A stretch of 64,000 nt of DNA, from positions 620,001-684,000 of the forward strand of contig WMCF01000026.1 in NCBI GenBank assembly GCA_009792885.1, read 5' to 3'. The translations under genes were made by a program, and so were the position numbers. Within the stretch, counting starts at the first letter, position 1; each line of letters starts with the position of its first letter. The notes under the pieces are model-generated. The model had not been told where the DNA came from, ran no database searches, and saw nothing but the letters and a program-made list of their open reading frames with translations. Source of the stretch: Eremophila alpestris peregrina. Its lineage: Eukaryota > Chordata > Aves > Passeriformes > Alaudidae. This document shows positions 36,201-49,570 of the stretch, one piece after another.

Positions 36201-39200
36201 TGGACATTTGGAAAATGTGTCTCTGGGAGCTTGTGTAGAATGTGTGGAGCATGTTACTCACCATGATTAAGTGAAGTATTTGATGTCAAATACCTTAGCA
36301 CAGTGAATCACAGTAGGGCCTATGACTCAAAATTTAACTTTTGCAATTCCCAAGTCTTCATTTATATTGCTAAAAGAACTCAGACACTTATCTACCTGCC
36401 AATTCCCCTTAGGGTTGCAAGGGCCAGGTTCTGCCTTCTTTCTGAGAAGAGCTCCGAGCATGATATGTATACACAGGAGGCAATTTGAGATACTGAGAGG
36501 GCTGTGGTGATGTATTCTGTGCATTGGGAAAGCAACTGCCAGTTCCCATTTGGGATATAGCCTTTGACAGAAGGCTGACCACATAAGGTGGTACAGACTG
36601 TTGAAGAAGAGAAAAGGGTTTGAATGAGACAGTGGGTAATGAGAGGTCGTGGTGGGTGTAGCTATATAGGAACAACAGAAGCACAATGACTTAGTGAGTG
36701 TAAAATTCTGGTTTCACTGTTGAGTCAGTATAATTTAGAATTGCAGTTTGTGGTAGTTCATAAGTGGAAAAAATGGAAAAAAACTTGGGTTTACAAGTTT
36801 TACTTCTCAGTCTTGCATGTCACTGAATTGGATACTGGGGAATTATGCTAAGCTTGCACTGATGTTTTTGACTTTCTGAAATTAAATAGAAATCTATTCA
36901 CCAAATATAAATATATTCACAATAGAAAGGAAATATTTGTATGAACTAAGATTTCTGCTGAAATAGAAAAACTGCACTACATAAGCTATTTCTTTAGTGA
37001 CTTTTTAAAATGAAGGTTAGCTGTTCATAGGTTTGTTGGGCAGGAGAGTTAGGAATTTTTTGTGGAGAGAATTTCTTTTACTTGAGACAAATGTAAAATT
37101 ATAGAATATATCTATCATGTATTCTGGAAGTTACATAGTGAGATAGTGGAAATATGGGTAAAGTGGAAATGTGTCTTCCTAGCAGTTTCTTCTTATGCTT
37201 ATCCAGAATTATTCTGAATACTATTTAAAACAGTCTGCTGGATGTTTATCATAAGGTTCAAAAATGCCTTGTTTTATTAAATGTACAGAATTCTCTTTTG
37301 CTAGAGAACTATAGCAGGAGAAGAAGAAATACCTTTGAGAAAAGATACACAAAAAGGAAAAAATAATAAGAAAGTTCAATAAACTGCATAATTATTCAAA
37401 CAGTGAGATTTCCAAAGCTGCTGCCTAAAGTATTACTGCAAAATGAAAGGGAAGCACGTTAAAAATTTCTTCTACACTAATTTATGTAGATGGCAGCAGT
37501 GTTTCACAGCATACTTGATACAATGTTGTTTTCCAGTTTAGATTTCACGTGGCTTTATGAAAATACAAGGCTGAACTTTTGGTTCTTATTAGCAGAGTGC
37601 CTTATACTAGCTTTATTAATTTCATGGTATATGAATCGTAGACATGTTACCTATCCAACAATAGTTTAAAAAATAAATTGGATAATTATATAATGATATC
37701 ATTTACTGAAAGCACTTGGACGATCTGATGCTTTTATAAGGAACATTTAAGAATTACTTTATATATACAATGAAATGTTCACTGTGCTCCCCTAGATAGC
37801 ATATTACTTTTTAAATGAAATATATACTAAAAAATATAAATATTGTGAATTTAGGCCATTTTTTAAGCCCAGATATATTTGGAATATGTTGCTTAACTTT
37901 CTACATTAATCCTGATTTAAATGTTGTTAAGTCTTATCATCTATTGGGAGTTATGCCAAAGTCAGCATATACAACGAATTAGTGATTATAGGCCACTGAT
38001 GTGCAGGGACACTTGCAGAAATCATAATGAATGTATGATTTCTTGTATGCTGTCGAATTAAAGCACTGTTTCCATTATGCGAGCACTTGATCTTGCAGAT
38101 GATGGAACATTACTGCATGTTTGTACTGACAATTGATTTTGCTCTTCACTCCGTGCAAGCTCTCAGGAAGAAGCAAAGTGCCTGTGGCTGTGTATGATTT
38201 AGCTGGAGAGAGTAGCTTGTTTGGGAGCTTTTGTTTCTTGGGAGGGACTCTTCTGTTGTAATGACAGGCTTAAATCCATTAGCATGTCTCTCACTATAAA
38301 GACTGAGAAATACAATTAGCAAGTTGTTTACAGCAGAACTGCAACTGCTGTGACTAAAGTGTTATTGATAGAGTGAATGAACTTCTGAGAATTGTTTTCC
38401 AAAGATTAGTTTAATAAAGGTTTGATATGATGCTATAACTTAGCCTTGATTAGTTCAATGTAAGGCTTGATATTATTTTTTCATTATCTAAATGTTTCAT
38501 ATAAAAATGACATGATATTTTGCCTGCATTATTCCAGATAGTTGAGCCTGTTCTTACCACTTCTGATCCTAGCAGTTCTATTAACTTTGGAGACTGGAAG
38601 CTGCTTGATGCTAAGCACTATTGAAGTTCCGTTTATTTGGATGCCTGAATCTGAAGGAAAGAAGGATAATAATTTCCATGCTTAAGGTAGAACAATTTTC
38701 TGCTAGGAAATGAAGTCAAAAAGATGTAAGTGAAATGTAGTGCATACAGGAGAAGAAAGAGTAAAATTAATGCTGTTTAACAGCATAGTGCCAGTCATCT
38801 GTTTTTAAATCCTTTGCTAATGCTGATTTGTCACAACTCATGCATAAACAGGAGCTGATTTTATCTGGCTCGTGGATTTTGTGAGTGTTCTCCTTGTTGC
38901 CTTAGTAACTGGAGTACAGTTGGCACTAGCATATGCACTTTCATCTGAAAAAAATAGTAATTTATGTCTACTATGCCAAAGGAAGAAAGCTTAGAGACTT
39001 AGCCAGTAACATAGGCCCAACTTTTCAAAGTTGGCCATGAAAAGAAAGAATCATCTTAAACTGTTCCCCAATGTTGAGAACATGGCTCTTTTCTGTGATA
39101 ATTTGAAGTTAGGATTTCTATAGTTTGGCCATAATTTTTCAATGTTGTGGGAAAGACAAAAAAGCCCCTGATGGGACTTTGGGATACTTGGTTTATGTTC

Positions 39201-40980
39201 TTTAGATATGCAACCAGTGGGCTGAGGCTCCATAGGAAAGTTAACTGCCTTGTCTGTCTCCATCCTCCCTCCTTAAGTAGGTATAACATTACAATTTATA
39301 AAATTGCTTAGATGCTGTTCATGAAGAGCATTAAGTAAGAACTTGTGAACTTTATATTGCATGCAATACATTATTCTGTGAGTATAAATAACTTAAAAAG
39401 TGGGAGGCAGGAAACATTACATTAGGCTGACAACAGTGTGAGCTTGATTGTTAATATCTCTATGGCAAAGAAGGTATGAATACCCTTTATTTTATTGTTC
39501 AGAGGCAAATGGAGGCTTCACTTAAGATTGGTTTGATCTCTGTATTGAAAGATCACATTAATTTTTTGACACTTTCAAAGGCAAAGGCCTCCAGACTTTA
39601 TGTACAGAATTTACTCCAGAAGTTATGTACACCCAAAACCAATTTTCATTGTCCTCTGTTTGTACAATCTTATATTTAAGCCTGAGGATGTACACTGCTG
39701 TACAGAATTTTTATCTTGTAGAAATTTGCACAGCTTGGATTATACTTCTTTCTTGTTCTTTTAAAACCATTACATTTTTGTCAAAACAAGTTATATGTTC
39801 CTGCAGTATTTAGGCCCTCTGGTAACCATCGCTTTACAAAGAGTAGCCATTGCTACATAATGTGGGGAAGCCTATTTTCCAGGTATATTTAATCAGTATT
39901 TTATTGTTATCCCTTTACACTTGGCTTCTTTTAAGGGTTTTTAAAAAAATACTCAAATCCTTATGCTTACCTATCAATAAGAAACCTACTCAGTTGCAGT
40001 GTCCTTGTGTTTTCTTGATGTTGTGCAAAATCTCTAATAAAAAGGTAATTAGAGTAACTTTGGTAACATTTGGTCCAAATTCTGCAAAATCTGTCATCAA
40101 AACTGTAGTCATTGAATCTTTTTCTCTGCTCTGATTTTTTTTCCTCTTTTCTGTTGTGTACTGCTTCCAAATGTTGTACAGGTAACTCATGCAAACATTT
40201 CAGCCTTGAATATTATAGTTTTTTTTTGATTCAGTACCTGTGATCTGACATTTTCCTCATCACTGACTGATTGACTGAAGATTTCACAGAAGAGGCTATA
40301 ATTTGAATACAGCTTTGTGTTTATACTCCTGATAGCTGTTTATCTTTGAACCTCAATTGACCAAAATTGTGATAACAAATATTTCCATGTTTCTCTGGCC
40401 CTAGTGTAACAGTCATGGGTTAACTTTTCTTGGCAAAGCACAAAATCCTGGCAGGACACAAAGAAGTGAACAAGTGACCTCACATCCTTCAAAAAATACT
40501 CCTGCTTTTCAGCATCCAGTGGGATTAGTAATTCCAGTCAATGATGTGAGCCTCTGCAGCTTTGTGCCAGTGGCTAAGGCTGGAGGTGTATGTAGCAAGT
40601 GTGGGCACAGGACTGTTACTGGCCAAATGAATCTGCTGGCATACTACCAAGCAGAAGCATTCAGTTGATACAAGTGTTGTTAGATAAAAAATAAACCAAG
40701 CTAATCTGGGTTTAGGCTGTTCCTCTAACATGAGAACAAAGAATGAAATTTTGAGGTCTGTGAGGACTTTGACTAAGTAATTGTGCTGTTGGGGTGAATG
40801 CCTTAGCTACTTTCCCAGATATAAGGGAAATATATGAGGGTAAAATATACCCTTCCCAGGTATACTGCCATGGCATAATAGGTATGAGGATCTACAAGCA
40901 GAACTGAACAAAAATGATGCTTATGAAGGATGATAGTTCATTTAGCTTGGAGGTGTTAAAGTTGCCCTATGCCCTGCTTC
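33261..40980. other. Upstream intergenic region, no gene seen
   Basis: The sequence is A+T-rich. I found no exon with good splice sites and a recognisable family. A less A+T-rich stretch at about 38040-38420 has several TAAT and ATTAGCAT-type homeodomain/POU-like words and could be a conserved noncoding element. Confidence 0.5.
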
Positions 40981-41985
40981 AAAACTGCTTCCATAACAGA
41001 TCGGTCATGGTCAAAGGAGACTCCCTTCTGAAGGGAATACAAGGCCCTGCATGCAGACTCCAAGTCTGCTGGCTCCCCAGGGCCCAGGATAAAGATGGGA
41101 AGAGAGAGCCTTCTGCCCTGGTATGGTCATCAGATTATTATCCATAATAACAAGAACAAGTCTGATAGCAATCAAGAGAGGCTTTAGGGCTTTGGGAGAA
41201 CTGGTTGAGGGATCAGGAGGACAAGTAGTGTCCTACTCTCTCCTTCCAGGTGCAGTGAAGGACGGAGAAAACAGAACGAGCCAGCAGATTCCTACCTGGC
41301 TTTGAGCCTGTTGTCACAGGCAGAATTTTGGGGCTTTTTATCATGGGTCAGTTTAAGCAACACCAAGCCCCCAGGTGACAGGTGGGATATCACTGTCTCA
41401 CTAGCTCAGGAGTTAGCAGAGCTCATTGGAAGAGCTTTAAAAGAGATTTGAGGGAGGAAAAGGATAGAACAAGGCTCACCAGAGGGCTGTGTGTAGGCAG
41501 CATACCAAAGTTTTGGGGACAGTGTGCTGGCAAGGTCCTTGGGTTTGCTGTCTCAGTCGATGGAGATCCATGAGGCAGCAAAGACACAAGAAACCAAGAA
41601 CTGCAGGCCTGTCCTTGGTGCTGGGGGAAGGTCATGGGGCAGATCATCTTGTGTATCATCATTCAGTGCATACATGGCAAACAGGTGATCAGGCCCAGCC
41701 AGCATGTGTTTATGAAAGGCAGGTCCTGCTTGATTGCCTTCTGTGACAGGGTGACTCAGTGGATGAGGGAAAGGCTGTGGGTGTTGTCTACCTGGACACT
41801 GGTGAAAGCCATTGACACATTCCCCACAGCATTCTCCTGGAGAAACTGGCTCATGGCTTGGCCATAAACACATAGGTGTGGTGCTTAGGGAAATGGTTTA
41901 GTTGAGTTGCCAGTTTGACTTGATGACCTTAAAGGCCTTCTCAAAGGTAAATGATTCATTGAGTTCTATGATTCTCTGATTAATA
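40981..41985 (+). mobile_element. CR1 LINE copy with both ORFs internally deleted
   Basis: Three CR1 regions occur in sense order. About 40990-41440 has the ORF1 esterase-like part (GFRALGELVEGSGGQVV, and SLLPG). About 41600-41870 has reverse-transcriptase fragments (IRPSQHVFMKGRSCL, and a worn AFDT-like AIDTFP). The tail at 41880-41980 reads TTGACTTGATGACCTTAAAGG and ends TTCTATGATTCTCTG. The parts are far closer together than in an intact element, and frames are broken by stops and shifts. It is a dead copy. Confidence 0.85.
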
Positions 41986-41989
41986 TAAT

Positions 41990-44900
41990 AACAGAAGAGG
42001 TGTTATGGTTTTCAAAAGCATTTGAGAAGATGTTGAACAATAAATGTGCCATGGAAAATTAAAATTTGCTTCATACTTGCATGGTAACTGACAAAGGCCT
42101 ATCTTGTAGATACAGGGCAGAATATTAGACAAAATGCATTAAAAGTTTTGCATTGCTGAACAGCACTTCAGACATCATTTTGTAGAATGATGTTTCTGAA
42201 TGTTTTTAGATACTGCCTGGTAAATCCTGTAAATTATTAACTTTGGCAAAAAAGGGATTTGAGGACATCGATAATCCCAGGAGTAAAAAATTAGAAAAAT
42301 TATGTTGATCTTAATTAGCAATTTACTGTTGGTCTTTACCAACTAACATAATGGATTTGTTCTTCCTATGGCTTGTAATAGGCCCATGGCTTCTTAGGGC
42401 TCCTCTTTCCTCAGAAAAAAAGAACTGAAGATATTAGGAATTTTGTGAAACAAGTCTCTGATACAAACTCAGGTTTGCCTAAGTCCTTCTATCAGAGGAA
42501 CCATTAATTTTCCTCTCAGGTGTAAAAATTTCTGGCTCTTGAGCTGATATTTTTTTTTTTTTAGGCTAAGATCTATTCTCTTGATTTTTGCTTCTGAGTG
42601 GTATTTGTTCTCAGCACATTGACATTTCTAAATGGCTCATCAGAGAGTCACTTTTGTTTTCTTGTAATGAAGGCTAAAGGCAGGAGGTCAAGATGGCAAT
42701 CCTTTTTCATAGTACTTCTGAAGCCAGGTCATGAAAGAAAAAGTATCTGAGAAATCTTTTCTGTTTCAATAGCGAGATGCACCAGTTTTTCAAGAAATTA
42801 ATTTGTATGGGTATCTTTATTGTACTGGAATTTTTAAATTTAAAAAAAAAAAGTTTAAACAAACACTACTGAAGGTGATCTATAGCCAGAGGTATAGTTT
42901 GCACCAGCTTGCCTAGTGCCACTAATTGAGTTTTGTCTGCCTGGCACAATTCTTATCTTGCCTTGGTGTGAGGAATAGTTGTGTTTGATAATGCATCTAT
43001 TAGTAAAGTAAGTGTCCAGAACAGTAATGTAGCATTAACTGGTGTTGCTGTGAGCTTCTCTTGCTCTCCTCTGTTTTCTTGTTAGGAAAACATTTTTTCC
43101 CTTTTGGGTTGGTACATTTGGGCATCTTTAGCTGGTGCATCTATAACTCAAAAGTGAAAAGCAGTCTGTGTTTAGTCAAAGGTAGGCCTTGACTTTGTTA
43201 GGCAGCTGACCACCAAGGTTATAGGTGATGAGGAGCTGACAGCAGGGATTGTAGAAGAAGGATTACAGCACAGACCCTTGCATCCCCTGGGCCTGATCTG
43301 GATGTGGGGTGCTGCAACAGCAATACAACTTCTTTAATGTTGTTTGAGTACTGTACAGCCTATTAATTAGATCACTAAGAATAAATTATGTTATTAGACA
43401 AGGTTTCATCATGAAAGAATGGTTTTATTTCATCCTATTCATGTGAGGATGAAAACATTCCTGTGATGAAAATAGTTATGAAGCATACAATCACATTTCA
43501 GAATGTATTTTGCAGACTTGTTTGCTTTATTTATTTTTAATTGTTCTTTAATTACTGCAGCATTTTCCTCTTCAGGAAGGTGACAATCTAAATGCACTTT
43601 AGTATTCCAAGGCTGGCATTACCCGTGAAATTCTCCCCACCCTCCCTGCTTCTGTTGCCAAAGTACTTTCTGCTGATCCTCCACTCACCTTACCTGGAAG
43701 TGTGTGCAAAGAAACAACAGCTTAGTGAATCTTCCTGGTTTTTGGTCAATCTATAAAACATGAACTTCGTTTCCAGTCCTGTAAAGGATTTTCATTTTTG
43801 TTCCCCCAGCAATGATTAGGCAATGGGAAATCACAGGACAATGGAAGTCTTCTGTCCTGCTGTTAGATCTGCCCTTCATCATGAAATCTTTTTAATTAAC
43901 TCTTTTGTTATGTCTCAAGTAGTACATGTTTTTCAGCTTACCTGGCTGCTTCTGTTACAACTCTCTGGAGATACAATAGTAAAACTCCATAATCCCCTTA
44001 CCTGGCTCACTCACTAATTCTTCTATGACAAGACAAATATACCACCACGGATAGTTAAAGAGGGAAGGTGATGTTGACACCCATGTCCAATTAGCTTCAC
44101 TGGGATCTTCTCTGAGGCCTCTGTCCTGGTAACATATCCCCATTATTGGAAATTTAGCAGTGGATATGTGCCTTGTGCAGGTCACTTGTGGCCAGGATCT
44201 TCCTACTCTCCAGGGACAGATCAGGACTGTGAACCTGGGACTATTTTAAAGGAAATGAGGCCAGTTCCAGTTGAAGGACAACTGAGGACAGTTTTCAAGC
44301 TGAGGACAAGCACCATTCTCAGTGCCCCAATTAGCAGCTGACAGTGTAGAAGACTGCTTTCTGGCACAGGAGGCATCACCTATTGCTCTGTAGGCTTCAT
44401 GCAGATCTCCCCTATCATTCCAAAATTTTTCAGCTGCTGTGAATTGTCCCAGAAATGCAGTTCAAACCGAGCCGCCACCAGCATTATTTCATGAGTTTAG
44501 AAAGAGCATGGCACTTTAGCATGGCACAAAAGTAAAATTAAATTTTTCATGAAAATCTGTCCTTCTCATATTCCTTACTTACTGATGATGTAGTTTTCAT
44601 GAAGGTCTGTGCTGCTGACAAACTCACTATGAGAGCTCCATGCATGACCTAATACACAGCAACTGACTTAGAAATACAGTTCTGAAATCACACCTACATA
44701 TTCTGGTGAATGATATTACCAGTGAATCTAGGTCCTTTTGTCAGTTATTCTATGTAGAAGCATCTGGAAATAGATCAATAGGATTTAGAACAGCAGAAGA
44801 ATTGATAAGCTTTGATTTTTTAAAAAAAAATTAATAATTATTTATATTTGGCTTCTTCTACAATGGAGTGGTTTGTATAGTTTGAAGAGGAAAGCCCAGA

Positions 44901-47900
44901 GACATTATAACTTGATCTTCATTAAGAGACTCTTAGTCATGCAGGTACTGACACACTGATCATTTAAAAGCAACACTTAACTATACTACAATTCAGGAGA
45001 ATTTGGTATGTTATCAGATCTTAGGAAAATGAGGCATATTTATGTATTTTAATATTTTTCATGAAACAGATTTCTTGGTAAAAGAATTTCCTTTTTGGTT
45101 GAACCAGGTACACTAGTTAGGAATGTAGTATGAAGAAACTAATAGTGTGCTTAACATAACCATCCTACAGTTTAACTTTCTTTTTAAAATTTGTAAGAAC
45201 TATTTTCAACTCATGCTAATCCAGTTCTAATGAATATGTATTAAATGTAGTTAGCTGCACAAAGGATGCAACTTTACTGGCTTTGGAACAGAAATGTGGA
45301 AAAAATAAACACCTGAATAGCAGGTACTTGCAGAGCAGCAGCTTCCAAACCAGTGTAGCTGTGCAGCTGTATACAAACACATGTATTGTGTACTGTTCAG
45401 CAGATTGCTAAAAATGCAAGGTTTGGACCTGCTGTTAATCTCTGTTAATAATGCTGTAAAAATCTGCCTAAATATTTAGAATGATCTGTACTGTATATGA
45501 AGTTAAACTGGTTTTATAATAATAAGCACTGTTTGATGATCTGGGCAATGCTTTAGAAGAAAATTATCCAAAATGATCCATCTGCCTGTCTATTAGATAA
45601 TTGCACATGTTTTGCTAGTTAGTGTGGAGTAGTTCATTGGAGTTTTTCTGGCAATGCTTGTGTGTTCAGAAAGGGTAAATGGAAGCTTCTGAATCCTTAA
45701 AGGTTGAAGTGCAACATGTGACAAATACTGTCTCATCCCTCCCACAACTATTTAATTGTGAACACTAAGTGTTGGAAAGGAGGATAAAGCTACTTCCCTC
45801 TTCTGTTAACATCCCACTTCTTCTTAGTATGGGAAAAGAGGAAAGTGTAAGCAACTGAAAAGAATGTTTCTTTATGTATCTTAAGGGGAAGTGACCCTGG
45901 GGGCTTGTAATTATGCTCCCATGATTGAGTCCTTGGCTACAGCTAGAGGCTGTAATTCCACTATTTCCAGTACTGGAAAGAAGAGAAGGTAAAGAAAAGA
46001 ACAAAATTACTCTTAGGGTTTGGCAGATAGGTTTTCGGGGTTTTTTTCCCTTTCCAGATTTGGGGTATTTCTTTAGTTGTGCAAGTGTAGTTGCAAGGTA
46101 AGGAAGTGAAAAATCGATTTTCCTTGGGGGTAAGGTAATGCTTCCATGAGATTTTGGGGGGAAAAATTCAAGAATTAGGTCATCAACCAACAGGCAAGTA
46201 GAGTCAAACCTACTGTGCTGACTGTGTGTATTTTTCTTATAATTCTACAGTGTCTGAGTAGGATGAGGAGAAATATTCAAGGATCCAAAATACTTTCTTG
46301 TATTCAAAAGCATTTCAAATGGCATGTGTAGATGAAGAAATAGCAATAAATTTCAACATCTACTGTGTGTGTATCCTTTCAATGTAGAGATATGTCACTT
46401 GAAACCTTACCTGATAGGCTAAGGCAGAATTTTGGATATTAATATCCTAAAATTTTGAAGTGCAAGCAGCTCTCATGGGTCTAATTGAAGATTTAAAGTC
46501 CTGTGGTTTTTTTTCCCCGCTGCTGTAATTTATGTTTCTCAAAGTAATATTTCTGAAAAATCTTAATCTTAACACTATTATCATGAAGCAGGACCCTGAT
46601 ATGAAGTTAATGTGAAGATATACCAGTGGATTTTGTTTCCAGGATTTCGGAACTGAAATGCATGACATGTAGTTCCCAAATCTAATTTTTGTGCCTAATT
46701 AGGTATCCTGATTTTCAAAGTTCCTACACTTCTAGCATCTCACTTCAGATCTTGTCAGGGCATCTATAAAAATGCAGATGAACCACTCTTATAGCCATTC
46801 TTATTTTTAAAAGCTTGACTACCACCAATTAATTACTTGGTTAAAAAAACACAGACCAAAACACAATCTTAATCAAAAAATCTGAAAGCTGCAAATAACT
46901 GCAGTTTTGAGTCTGTAGCCAACAGGTTTTGAAGCTTAAAATACAGAAGTATGTAGCAAATGGTAGTTTTGAAAGCAAAAGCTTTTGTATCCCATAAAAG
47001 TAAAAAGTTTGATCAGAACTTTTATAATATAGAAATATCTTAGAAGTATGATGAGATGCCATTGAGCTGAGAACCTAATCCTAAGTAGCTAAAATGTTAA
47101 GTGGAGCTGCTATAAATATAGTAGGTGGGATTCTAATTGGTCTCTCTCCTACACAGCAATGAAGAGGTGACATAATCTTCTGATGCCTCTAGCTAATCAA
47201 CAGTTTGACTAAAGAGAAGTCAGTAAATACAAAAACAAGTGGATGTAGGTGTTTACTTTAGCTATTCATGATCTGCATGCAATCTATATTGAGTAATGAG
47301 GTATAAACAAAGTATATGACCTTCTTGAGATCTAAATAGATGAGTAAAAATGAAGAAGTAAAAATGTTGGGATATATTGGCAGAATGGGTTAAGTGCATA
47401 CAGGTCTCCATTTCCTGCAATTATTTATCTGAGACAAAAGTGGAAATGAGGATAAAACTATCCTATAGGCCAAGTTCCATGGCAGGCACAGTCTGTGATG
47501 CTCACAAAAGATAATGAGAACTGGTTTTTGCAATGTAGATCCTGTGTGACCAATGCCCACACAGTTCCTGTGCTGTTACCCTGCATTAGAAAGTTGTGAC
47601 AATGGATATCACTAACAAAGATAATGTATTGATTAAAAGGAAATGACAAATCTTTTGGCCTAATCTTTGCTTACTTTGTAGTGGCAGTCAGTGGATCTAC
47701 TTGTGTAATATAGCAATTTATTGGTACAGGAGCTCAAGCAGAGACCATGCAAAAGCAAGGAAGTTAACTCACACAGCATTTCTAAAACACATGGGAAATA
47801 CTGAATTTGGGTGAAGGTCTGTTCTCTTTGTCCTGTCAGTTTCCTTTGATGGGCTGAAGTGACCAACCTGAGGCTTCATTAAGTCCTGCTCACCCAATTA

Positions 47901-49430
47901 TTTGGCATTATCTAACTTGCATGTGTCACTGGTTACTTAATGGTTTGTAAAACCATGACATGCAGATGTTACATGTTGTATTTTTTTTACTTCTGCAACC
48001 CAGTTTATTATCAATGTTTACAGCTTCTGAGTTGCCACAGTTCTACTCTGTTCCTCTTTGTAAGAGCTGCACAGGTATACAATACAATCTGTAACCAGGG
48101 AAGTCTTGTTTAGCTTAGGCTTATGAATGTTGTGCTCCACTTTTGCTTTCCTGTTGTTAAATATTTGTACTGTGTTTCAGTTGATTCTGGCTCACTAAGC
48201 CTCACTAGCCCATATGCTGCTTCAGTGTTCACTCGTGTGAATTCCCAAGGAGCTGGGAGGGAAGAGGGTGTTAGTGGTACAACCTCAGCTGGTTTTGTAG
48301 AAGTGGGGGGATTCACCTTTGCAGGAGTCCTCTGTGGGCCAGGTGTGGTCAGATGGCTATGCCAAATGGAACGAACTACACTAAAGACAGCTGGCAAATA
48401 ATGCTTTTGTTTCTTGGTTAGGAATGTTGATCATAACTGCTTAGTGGCAATAGAAATGACTAATAGGACTGGAGAATGAAGAGGGGAAAGGAAACAACAA
48501 ATTTTACAAGGATTCACATATATAGTTTGCAACATTGAAGAACAATATGCTTTCCTTGTGTATGTGTGGTGGGGGGAGAGGGGCAAAAAAAGTCTGTTCT
48601 AAAGGTAGCTCCTAAATACTTTTTCTCCTTGGAAAGTCTAGAAAGAAGTATTCCCAATAGCTGTAGAATTCTGTGACAGAGTGTGTTTGAAATGCATCAT
48701 CTATCCCAAAATAACAAAAATATTATGCTACTACATGTTGTTTTCAGTGTTTTGACTTTGCAAGCATCTTTAATGGCCTGACCCTGTGCCAGAAGTGAGA
48801 GCTTATAGCATTAAACATCTGACCTAAATACTTAACTACTACCATTGTAGTTAAACTCTGTTCTTCTAGTCTTCTCAGTAACCAGATAGGACCTTGTGAT
48901 CAAGTCCTTGTAGTCCTTGAATTGATCCACACCTATTATATGCTTCCCAAAATTTTCTTTAATTTTTTCTGAATTCTGTTTTCTGATATTGACCTTCATC
49001 TGCTCTGTTTGTTCAAAACCTAATTTAGTCTGTTTAAGCAATAACAATTGAGGCTCTGGGCAATTTCAGGGGATTAATGACTGATTGAGAGGGTTGATGG
49101 CCTGAGACAATGACTCAGGGCTATTAACTTCATCTACAGAAAATGTATCAGGAAGTGTTTTAGGCTGAGGTTGCTTGGCAGTCTGCAGCTGTGCCTGAAT
49201 TGAGGGAGGGTCACTCAATGGCAAAAAAATTGCCTATAAAGTCTGAATGGGTTTATCAAAAGATACTATTTTGTTTTATAGCAGCTCTAAAAGGCCTGAA
49301 CTAAAATGGAAATAAGACAGGAGAGTGGAAAGGCTTTTTCTTCAGCGTGCTGTGTAAAAACAAGGTAATGGACAGTTCCTCTCAAGAAGCTTTTATTACC
49401 TTTTTGAAAAAATAAGAAGAGCATGCAGAA
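41990..49430. other. Intergenic sequence, no gene seen
   Basis: The sequence is A+T-rich and unique. The longest frame (45765-46190, minus, 141 codons) has no recognised domain. Frames at 48110-48401 overlap on both strands, a sign of chance. Confidence 0.5.
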
Positions 49431-49570
49431 TACTCACCCTTGGAGCTTTGCAAATCTTGGCTGGATAAGACCCTGAGCAACCTAACTTCAGAGGTAGCTC
49501 TGCTTTGAACAGTGGCTTGGGTGAGATGATTGCCAAAAACATCTTCCAACCTGCATTGTTCCATGATTAT
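49430..49570 (+). mobile_element. CR1 LINE 3'-end fragment
   Basis: The plus strand follows the CR1 3' order: a TTGGAGCTTTGCAAATCTTGGCTGGATAAG-like segment, then CCTGAGCAACCT, GGGTGAGATGATTGCC, ACATCTTCCAACCTGCATTG and TTCCATGATT. These match the usual CTGGAGTGTTCAAGGCC..., TTGAGCAACCTGGT and CCTTCCAACC...TTCTATGATT landmarks. It is short and diverged. Confidence 0.65.

Noticed and set aside
41123..41867. Several short plus-strand frames resembling enzymes.
   Set aside because: They are broken parts of one CR1 LINE (ORF1 esterase and reverse transcriptase), not host genes.
45765..46190. 141-codon minus-strand frame.
   Set aside because: There is no recognised domain and no flanking gene structure, and the composition is like the surrounding noncoding DNA.
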